Origin: Amycolatopsis sp. CA-126428
Lineage (GTDB): Bacteria; Actinomycetota; Actinomycetes; Mycobacteriales; Pseudonocardiaceae
Direction of reading: 5' to 3'
Length of the DNA stretch: 64,000 nt
Assembly: GCF_002904335.1 (NCBI RefSeq)
Contig: NZ_PPHF01000157.1
Span: 62,001-126,000, forward strand
Shown: piece after piece, positions 58,060-64,000 of the stretch
How the letters are laid out: the number at the start of each line of letters is the position of its first letter
How positions within the stretch are numbered: position 1 is the first letter of the stretch
The notes under the pieces: generated by a model
Seen by the model: the letters and a program-made list of their open reading frames with translations, nothing else
Told to the model about the DNA's origin: nothing
The model's database searches: none
Made by a program: the position numbers and the translations under genes

Positions 58060-59652
58060 TCAGCTCCCGATGCCGGTCATCGAGCGGACCTCCATCTCCG
58101 CCTGCTTCTCCGCGTCCGCCTTCGGCCGGCCCACCAGCGTTCCGACGAACCCGCACAGGAACGAGAACGGGATGGACACCAGGCCGGGGTTCTTCAGCGG
58201 GAACCAGGCGAAGTCGATGCTCCGGAAGATCGAGTCCGGAGCGCCCGAGACCACCGGCGAGAACAGCACCAGCAGCAGGCACGCGATCAGGCCGCCGTAC
58301 ATGCCCCAGAGCGTGCCGGTGGTGTTGAACCGCTTCCAGAACAACGAGTACAGCAGCGTCGACAGGTTCGCCGAGGCCGCCACCGCGAACGCCAGCGCCA
58401 CCAGGAACGCGACGTTCTGCCCGTTCGCCAGCACGCCGCCGACGATCGCCAGCGCGCCCACCACGATCGCGGTCATCCGCGCCACCCGGACCTCGTCCGC
58501 CGGCTCGGCCTTGCCGCGCTTGAAGATGTTCGCGTAGACGTCGTGGGCGAACGAGGCCGACGCGGTGATCGTCAGCCCGGCCACCACCGCGAGGATCGTC
58601 GCGAACGCCACCGCGGCGATCACGCCCAGCAGCAGCGTCCCGCCGATGTGCAGCGCCAGCAGCGGCGCCGCCGAGTTCTCCCCGCCCGGCGCGCTCTTGA
58701 TCTCGTCCGCGCCGACCAGCGCGGCCGCGCCGAAGCCGATCACCAGCGTGCACACGTAGAAGATCAGCATGCACACGGTGGCCCAGACGACCGAGCGGCG
58801 CGCCTCGAAGGAGTTCGGCACCGTGTAGAAGCGCATCAGCAGGTGGGGCAGCGACGACAGGCCGAGCACCAGGGCCAGCGCGAGCGACACGAAGTCGAGC
58901 TTGGTGGTGTTGTCCTTGCCGTAGGAGCCACCGGGTTCCAGGAGGTGCTCGCCCAGCGGGCTCTTCTCGGTCGCGGCTTGCAGCAGGTTCGAGAAGCTGA
59001 AGCCGAACTTGCCGAACAGGAACACCGCGATCAGCACCACGGCCAGCATCAGCACGCCGGCCTTGATGATCTGCACCCACGTGGTGCCCTTCATCCCGCC
59101 GACCAGCACGTACAGCACCATGACCAGCCCGACCACGCCGATCACCAGCGCCTGCCCGAGCCGGGTGTGGATGTTGAGCAGCAGGGCGACCAGGCCGCCC
59201 GCGCCCGCCATCTGCGCCAGCATGTAGAACAGCGAGATCACCAGGGTCGACGTCGCCGCCGCGGCCCGCACCGGGCGCTGGTTCATCCGGAAGCTGACGA
59301 CGTCGCCCATCGTGAACCGGCCGGTGTTGCGCAGCAGCTCGGCGATCAGCAGCAGGTCCACCAGCCAGGCGACCAGGAAGCCGATCGAGTAGAGGAAGCC
59401 GTCGTAACCGTGGACGGCGATCGCGCCCGCGATGCCGAGGAACGACGCCGCCGAGAGGAAGTCCCCGGAGAGGGCGATGCCGTTCTGGCGGCCGGTGAAG
59501 GCGCTGCCCGCGGCGTAGTAGTCCGACGTCGAGGAGGTCCGGCTGCCGGCCCGGTAGACGACGTACAGGGTGATCGCCACGAACAGGGCGAAGACGACGG
59601 TGTTGACGACCGGGTCGCTGGCGGGCTGCCCGGCCGCGGCGAGCGCGGTCAT
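58060..59652 (-). CDS. actP: solute:sodium symporter (acetate permease ActP type)
   Basis: 530 residues from ATG 59652, overlapping the DUF485 stop (ATGA). About 13 membrane segments are expected. Motifs: STSDYYAAGSAFTGRQNGIA and LSGDFLSAASFLGIAGAIAV, then SSLPHLLMRFYTVPNSFEAR and FAVAASANLSTLLYSLFWKR. It imports acetate or another short monocarboxylate with sodium or protons. The DUF485 partner upstream is typical of actP operons. It ends 18 bp from the convergent TetR gene. Confidence 0.9.
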   Translation of the reverse strand: MTALAAAGQPASDPVVNTVVFALFVAITLYVVYRAGSRTSSTSDYYAAGSAFTGRQNGIALSGDFLSAASFLGIAGAIAVHGYDGFLYSIGFLVAWLVDLLLIAELLRNTGRFTMGDVVSFRMNQRPVRAAAATSTLVISLFYMLAQMAGAGGLVALLLNIHTRLGQALVIGVVGLVMVLYVLVGGMKGTTWVQIIKAGVLMLAVVLIAVFLFGKFGFSFSNLLQAATEKSPLGEHLLEPGGSYGKDNTTKLDFVSLALALVLGLSSLPHLLMRFYTVPNSFEARRSVVWATVCMLIFYVCTLVIGFGAAALVGADEIKSAPGGENSAAPLLALHIGGTLLLGVIAAVAFATILAVVAGLTITASASFAHDVYANIFKRGKAEPADEVRVARMTAIVVGALAIVGGVLANGQNVAFLVALAFAVAASANLSTLLYSLFWKRFNTTGTLWGMYGGLIACLLLVLFSPVVSGAPDSIFRSIDFAWFPLKNPGLVSIPFSFLCGFVGTLVGRPKADAEKQAEMEVRSMTGIGS

Positions 59653-60071
59653 CGGCGCTGGTCTTCCGCCAGGCCCGCCCGCGCCCGCAGGGCGGCGACG
59701 CGCGGATCGAGCCGGCGGCGCGCGTACCGCAGGTAGAGCCAGGTGATCAGCGCGGTGCTGACGAACTGGCCCAGGCCGAGCAGGATGGCGACGTTGACCT
59801 GACCGACCACCTTGCGGCTCATGAAGTCGTGCGCGTACGCGGCGAGCAGCACGTACGTCATGTACCAGGCGAAGAAGGCGAAGCTCAGCGGGAAGACGAA
59901 GCCGCGGAACCGGCGGCGCAGCGCGACGAACTCGGGGCTGGCCTGGATCGCGGTGTAGTCGGGGGCCGAGGGGGAGGCGGGCCGGTGGGGTGGGACCCCG
60001 GCGGGCAGGACCGGGATCCGGCTCGTTTCCTCGAGGGCGTTGGCCGGTGTGGGCCGCGCTACGTCGTACAT
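59649..60071 (-). CDS. DUF485 membrane protein
   Basis: 140 residues from ATG 60071 with GGAGG upstream. A hydrophilic Pro-rich N-terminus is followed by the DUF485 domain: IQASPEFVALRRRFRGFVFP and FAFFAWYMTYVLLAAYAHDF, then VNVAILLGLGQFVSTALITW. Two membrane segments. It is the usual partner of ActP-type symporters, coupled by a 4-bp overlap. Function of DUF485 is not settled. Confidence 0.88.
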   Translation of the reverse strand: MYDVARPTPANALEETSRIPVLPAGVPPHRPASPSAPDYTAIQASPEFVALRRRFRGFVFPLSFAFFAWYMTYVLLAAYAHDFMSRKVVGQVNVAILLGLGQFVSTALITWLYLRYARRRLDPRVAALRARAGLAEDQRR

Positions 60072-60103
60072 GGTGCCTCCGGCAGAGTGCCTCCGTGGCG
60101 GCG

Positions 60104-60135
60104 GGCCCGGGTGCCTGCGGACAGGGCACCGGGCC
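60104..60135 (-). promoter_or_regulatory. hairpin in the DUF485-actP leader
   Basis: GGCCCGGGTGCC (60104-60115) and GGCACCGGGCC (60125-60135) pair with a one-base bulge and a 9-nt loop. It lies about 33 bp before the DUF485 start on the reverse strand. Two copies of CGGAGGCAC follow it, the second being the ribosome site. Confidence 0.5.
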
Positions 60136-60830
60136 GCCCTTGCGGACTGCGAGGGCACATCGTAACTACGCCATCCGGCGGCTGCCGAAGGCGGCCGGAC
60201 CGTCCGGCCGGTCCGCGAGCCGGTATTCGTATTCCCGCCCCGGTGTCGAATGGGTGACCGGCCACAACGCGGGTGACAACGCACCGCGGAGAACGTCCGT
60301 AATGCCGAAAACAATTGTGACGGGACGTTGCATTGATGGGAGAGCGCTGCGGCGAACGGGTTAACGGCGCCGGTCGGCTCGCAGGCCTGGTCACGGAAAG
60401 TAGCCGTTTCCCGGGATTGATCCGGCGCGTGGGTGGCCCGCCCGCCGGGTGGGCGGCGAAGAGCCACTGGTCAGCGGCGGGTTTCGAAAGAAATCACCGG
60501 GTCGGGGCCGGGGAACGCGGAACGCCACAACATCGGGCACATCTTGAGCCTTGACCCACCCGTTGGTGGTACGCAGTGTAGATCGACCGAGGGATACTGC
60601 TACCCTGCCTGGGCTAATCGGGTGATGGCCGGATGCGACGGGCCCCCGCGTCCGGTAACCGAAATTCCCTCTTCGGGGGCGGTGAGGCGAAATGTCCTGG
60701 CCGGTGTCCGGTCGCGAAAGCGCTTTTCGCAGGTCAGCGCCCGAGTGGGGAACACAATTGACCGGTACGGCATCGGGGGTACGATTCTTTGGCCCAGCTC
60801 ACCGCAGCGATCGATTGGCACCGATAAAGT

Positions 60831-60877
60831 TGATCTCGATCACCGTGCACAACGCAAGTTGCGACATGCACGTGCAT
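60831..60877. promoter_or_regulatory. cluster of three palindromes upstream of the sensor kinase
   Basis: TGATCTCGATCA (60831-60842), CGCAAGTTGCG (60853-60863) and ATGCACGTGCAT (60866-60877) lie within 47 bp, all perfect or nearly perfect. They are about 210 bp before the kinase start and may be binding sites of a regulator or the promoter region. Confidence 0.5.
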
Positions 60878-61083
60878 AGTCCCGGGCAGCAGGGTCCCGG
60901 GCGCGAGGCGACGAGGCGGTGCCTGCCCGGCGACGGGCCCGCGGACGGCGGGGCGGCCGGGGACGAGCGAGGGCGCCGGGGAAGCGGCAGGGCGGGGACG
61001 GCACGGCCGTCCGGCGGCCCGTCGCGAGCCGGGACGCCGCGCCGCCGACGCGGATCCATGACGCCGGACAGGGAGTCACTCAC

Positions 61084-64000
61084 GTGACCGTTGCAGGAGA
61101 AGGTCAGGTGCCCGTCGGGGAGTTGCTCGGCCGAGCGCCCCGGCGGTCCAAGGGAAAGGCCGTGTGGCGCGCGCTCGTGCAGTGGCGCGACTGGGGCCTG
61201 CCCGTCAAGCTTTCGGCCGTCACGGTCGTGCCGATCGTCCTCGCGCTGGTGCTGGGCATCGCGACGATCGCCGCGCAGGTCGGCCGCTCGGACGAGTACC
61301 AGCGGCTCGACCGGCTCGTCGCGCTCGGCGGCGGCGTGCGCTCGCTCACCACCGCCCTCCAGCAGGAACGCACGGTCACCTCGGCGATGCTGACCGCGGG
61401 CACCGTCGGCGGCACCCCCGAGCTGGCCGCGGCGCGCAAGGCCACCGACGCCGCCACCGGCCCCTTCGCCGCGGAGCAGGCTCGCGCCGCCCAGGCCGAA
61501 CCCGGCGTGTCCGGTGCCGCCGGCACGGCCTCCGCGCAGGTCGGCAACCTCGCTTTCCTGCGCCGTCAGGTCGACGGCGGTCAGCTCGACCCCGGCCAGG
61601 CCATCACGGCGTACTCCGCCCTCACCGGGTCGCTGATCAGCCTCGACACCGCGGCCACCGCGGGCGCCGGCGACGGCACCCTCGGCGGCCTGCCCGCCGG
61701 GCTGCACGAACTGCTGGTCGCCGGCGAGCAGGTGTCGCTCAGCCAGGCCCTCGTCTCCTACGGCATCGGCCGCGCGAACCTGACGCCGAGCGAGCTGGCC
61801 ACCCTGCGCGCCGCCGAGCTGCGGCTCGCGGACCGGCTCGTCGACTTCCGCTCCGCCGCGGGCGACACGCTGCAGCGCGACTTCGCGGCGATCGCCGAAG
61901 GCGCGCAGGCGCAGAGCCGGGCCCGGATGGTCGAGACGGTGCTGAACGCGCAGAGCGGCGCGGTGGACGACGCGTTCCGCGCGCTGCCGGCCGCGGACTG
62001 GACCGCCGCCTCCGCGGCGATGCGCACGCAGATCGGCTCGATCGCCGACCGGCTCGGCGCGTCGGCGGCGCGGACGGCGGCGGACCTGGTCGACGAGTCC
62101 AGCAGCGGGGCCGGCCTGCTCGCGGTACTGCTGTTCGCCGCGATGGTGCTGGCCGTCGCGGTCGTCTTCCTCATCACCCGCCAGCTGCTGCGCTCGCTGA
62201 AGGTGCTGCGCCGCAGCGCCCTCGACGTCGCCGAGACCGCGCTGCCGGAGGCGGTCCGCAACATCCAGGAGGGCCGCGCGCAGGGCACCGACGTCCGGCC
62301 GGTCCCGGTGCACACCGACGACGAGGTCGGCGAGGTGGCGCGCGCCTTCGACAAGGTGCACCACCAGGCGCTGCGGCTGGCCACCGAGCAGGCCGCGATG
62401 CGGACCGGCTACGGCAGTGTCTTCGTCAACCTCTCGCGGCGCAGCCAGAGCCTGGTGCAGCGGCAGCTGCAGCTGATCGAGCAGCTCGAGCGGGACGAAG
62501 AGGACGCCGACCAGCTGGCGACGCTGTTCCAGCTCGACCACCTCGCCACCCGGATGCGGCGCAACAACGAGAACCTGATGGTGCTGTCGGGCGCCGAGCC
62601 GGGCCGCCGGTCCGGGAAGCCGGTCGGCACCACCGACATGCTCCGCGCCGCGGTGTCGGAGATCGAGCAGTACCAGCGGGTCCAGGTGCAGCCGCCGCCC
62701 CCGGCCCGGATCGTCGGCTACGCCGCGAGCGACCTGATGCGCCTGGTCGCCGAGCTGCTGGACAACGCCGCGGCGTTCTCCGCGCCGGAGACCACGGTGA
62801 CCGTGGCGTCCCGGCTGGGCGAGGACGGCTCGCTCCACATCGACATCCTGGACAAGGGCATCGGGATGAACGAGTGCGAGGTCATCGAGGCCAACACCCG
62901 GCTGACCGAGGCCGGGTCGGTCGACCTGGTGACGTCGCGGCGGATGGGCCTGTTCGTCGTCGGCCGGCTGGCCAGCCGGCACCGGATCGGGGTGTCGCTG
63001 CACGGCGGCAAGGACATCGTCGGCGTCCGCGCCACTGTAGTGGTCCCGGCGGAGCTGGTGATGCCGGTGACCGACGGCCCGGCCACCGGCCCGATCGGCG
63101 CGCTGCAGCAGCACCCGGCGAGCCCGGCGGCGGGCAACCAGCTGCCGCGCCGCCCGGTCAACGGCCACACCCGCCCGCGCCCGGTGGTGCCCCCGCAGCC
63201 GGCGATGGGCGAGGAGCGGTGGCCGTCGGCGAGCGACCTGGCCGGGCTGTCCGGCGTGCGCCCGCCGTCGGACCTGGAGATCTCCGGCACGGCGCTGTTC
63301 GCCCCGATCGAGAAGGACGACGACGTCCCGCCGCAGCGCCCGGCCCTGCCGCAGGTGCCCGCGGTGCTGCCGCTGCCGCAGCCACCGCCGAGGGGCGACG
63401 ACTTGCCCGCGGGCAAGGACCTGTTCACGGCCAACGAAACGACGCTCAGCGACTGGTGGCAGGAGGCGACGGCGGGCTCCGAGCCGCCCCCGCCGGCCCC
63501 GGCGCCGGACCGCTCGGAGACGACGCCGATCTTCGACGAGATGCTGTCGGCGTGGTTCCGCGAGGACAAGCCGGCCGCGGACGAGGAACCGGCCGCTTCG
63601 GCGGAGGCGGCGCCGGAGGAGCGCCGCAGCTGGGACTTCCCGAGCGACGAGAACTTCCGCACGGTCCAGGAGCGGACGAAGGCCGAGCCGACGGCGTTCA
63701 CCGAGGCGGGCCTCCCGCGCCGCCGCCGCGGCGAGCAGTTGCTCCCGGGCAGCGCAACTCCCTCCGGCCCGGCGGCGACCCCCAAGCCGGCCCCGACGGG
63801 CCCGGACCTCCCGGTCCGCGACCCGGCCGACGTGCGGGGGCGGCTGAGCAGCTTCCAGCAGGGCGTGACCCGTGGCCGCCGCCAGGCCGCGGCCCAGCGG
63901 CCGCGAGGGGGCCAGCAGCGCGCGACCCAGCCGGCCCCGGCTTCGCCGACGGTGCCGGGATTGGGGACGGCCCAGGACGCGGCGGCGGCCCAGCAGGCAG
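61084..64000 (+). CDS. conservon-type sensor histidine kinase (CvnA-like), 5' part
   Basis: At least 972 residues from GTG 61084, open to the window end; GTG 61108 with GGAGAAGG is the alternative start. The N-terminal membrane segment is VKLSAVTVVPIVLALVLGIA, followed by a nitrate/nitrite-sensing-type helical domain, a second membrane segment and a HAMP region. Then come LFQLDHLATRMRRNNENLMV and the ATPase motif RLVAELLDNAAAFSAPETTV with DKGIGM. A long Pro/Ala-rich tail follows. Such proteins start conservons (CvnA-B-C-D) in actinomycetes; the roadblock, DUF742 and GTPase genes should lie beyond the window. Confidence 0.88.
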   Translation, partial: MTVAGEGQVPVGELLGRAPRRSKGKAVWRALVQWRDWGLPVKLSAVTVVPIVLALVLGIATIAAQVGRSDEYQRLDRLVALGGGVRSLTTALQQERTVTSAMLTAGTVGGTPELAAARKATDAATGPFAAEQARAAQAEPGVSGAAGTASAQVGNLAFLRRQVDGGQLDPGQAITAYSALTGSLISLDTAATAGAGDGTLGGLPAGLHELLVAGEQVSLSQALVSYGIGRANLTPSELATLRAAELRLADRLVDFRSAAGDTLQRDFAAIAEGAQAQSRARMVETVLNAQSGAVDDAFRALPAADWTAASAAMRTQIGSIADRLGASAARTAADLVDESSSGAGLLAVLLFAAMVLAVAVVFLITRQLLRSLKVLRRSALDVAETALPEAVRNIQEGRAQGTDVRPVPVHTDDEVGEVARAFDKVHHQALRLATEQAAMRTGYGSVFVNLSRRSQSLVQRQLQLIEQLERDEEDADQLATLFQLDHLATRMRRNNENLMVLSGAEPGRRSGKPVGTTDMLRAAVSEIEQYQRVQVQPPPPARIVGYAASDLMRLVAELLDNAAAFSAPETTVTVASRLGEDGSLHIDILDKGIGMNECEVIEANTRLTEAGSVDLVTSRRMGLFVVGRLASRHRIGVSLHGGKDIVGVRATVVVPAELVMPVTDGPATGPIGALQQHPASPAAGNQLPRRPVNGHTRPRPVVPPQPAMGEERWPSASDLAGLSGVRPPSDLEISGTALFAPIEKDDDVPPQRPALPQVPAVLPLPQPPPRGDDLPAGKDLFTANETTLSDWWQEATAGSEPPPPAPAPDRSETTPIFDEMLSAWFREDKPAADEEPAASAEAAPEERRSWDFPSDENFRTVQERTKAEPTAFTEAGLPRRRRGEQLLPGSATPSGPAATPKPAPTGPDLPVRDPADVRGRLSSFQQGVTRGRRQAAAQRPRGGQQRATQPAPASPTVPGLGTAQDAAAAQQA

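Larger units (their letters stand above)
60072..61083. other. 1-kb non-coding region between actP operon and sensor kinase
   Basis: No gene is convincing here; open frames lack ribosome sites and show poor codon structure, and the base composition is less G+C-rich than the flanks. It holds a hairpin at 60104-60135 in the DUF485 leader and three palindromes at 60831-60877 before the kinase. Confidence 0.6.

Noticed and set aside
60692..61087. 131-codon forward frame before the sensor kinase
   Set aside because: No ribosome site, low-complexity Arg/Gly tail and it runs over the palindrome cluster; the frame ends at the kinase start by chance.
60799..63168. 789-codon reverse frame under the sensor kinase
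   Set aside because: The forward strand encodes a clear histidine kinase; the reverse frame has no motif.

Overview
The window is high-GC actinobacterial DNA (roughly 70 % G+C, many GTG starts, stop/start overlaps of the GTGA and ATGA type, SD-led genes). An mce operon with Mas proteins, a DasR-type chitinase promoter, an Scr1/DUF397 pair, a conservon-type sensor kinase and a phosphofructokinase with the PPi-type residues D104/K124 all point to the Pseudonocardiales, most likely Amycolatopsis or a close relative. No rRNA, tRNA, insertion sequence, prophage or CRISPR array was found; the region reads as chromosomal core to semi-core DNA.

Layout. (1) 1-7591: 3' part of an mce operon (mceA partial, mceB-F, two Mce-associated proteins), every junction overlapping by 4 bp. 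(2) 7682-11731: an orphan reverse gene, an AspT-type aminotransferase, a Tat-exported ferritin-like protein and a FAD monooxygenase, closed by a long hairpin. (3) 11787-17477: a divergent LacI regulator and a cellobiose-type ABC importer plus GH1 beta-glucosidase (CebEFG-BglC arrangement), with two different LacI-family operators in the shared promoter. (4) 17588-19099: AraC regulator and secreted peptidoglycan-binding protein. (5) 19101-31749: a block resembling the mycobacterial Rv2187-Rv2178c neighbourhood: FadD15-like ligase, SRPBCC proteins, metallophosphoesterase, ArsA-like ATPase, Cys-motif protein, ROK kinase, NUDIX-NYN fusion, GCS2-like ligase, membrane protein, alpha/beta hydrolase, acyltransferase, exoribonuclease and DAHP synthase. 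The DAHP synthase carries an aromatic-rich leader peptide. (6) 32035-40620: phosphofructokinase, an ammonia-lyase homologue with an altered MIO motif, globin/HxlR, ArsR/chitinase, DUF2461, pyruvate kinase and TesB. (7) 40970-45562: Scr1-type HTH plus DUF397, an orphan small protein and a LuxR-family LAL regulator. (8) 45679-53225: succinic semialdehyde dehydrogenase, membrane protein, TetR with an acyl-CoA dehydrogenase/racemase pair, GNAT, crotonase and a 55-residue membrane protein. (9) 53587-60071: small proteins, lytic transglycosylase, DUF3817 pair, TetR-MFS pair with three operators, acetate-type symporter with DUF485 partner. (10) 61084-end: a conservon-type sensor kinase that runs off the window.

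The genes suggest an organism living on polymers and lipids: chitin (chitinase under a DasR-like site), cellulose oligomers (Ceb/Bgl) and lipids (Mce, FadD, acyl-CoA dehydrogenase, racemase, crotonase, TesB), feeding pfkA/pyk glycolysis. The least expected features are two mirror-image arrays of an approximately 20-bp repeat (45533-45678 and 52000-52180), the aroG leader/attenuator, the divergent LacI operators, the triple TetR operator and the non-canonical MIO-family protein. Gene functions are inferred from recognisable motifs and synteny; no database search was run.
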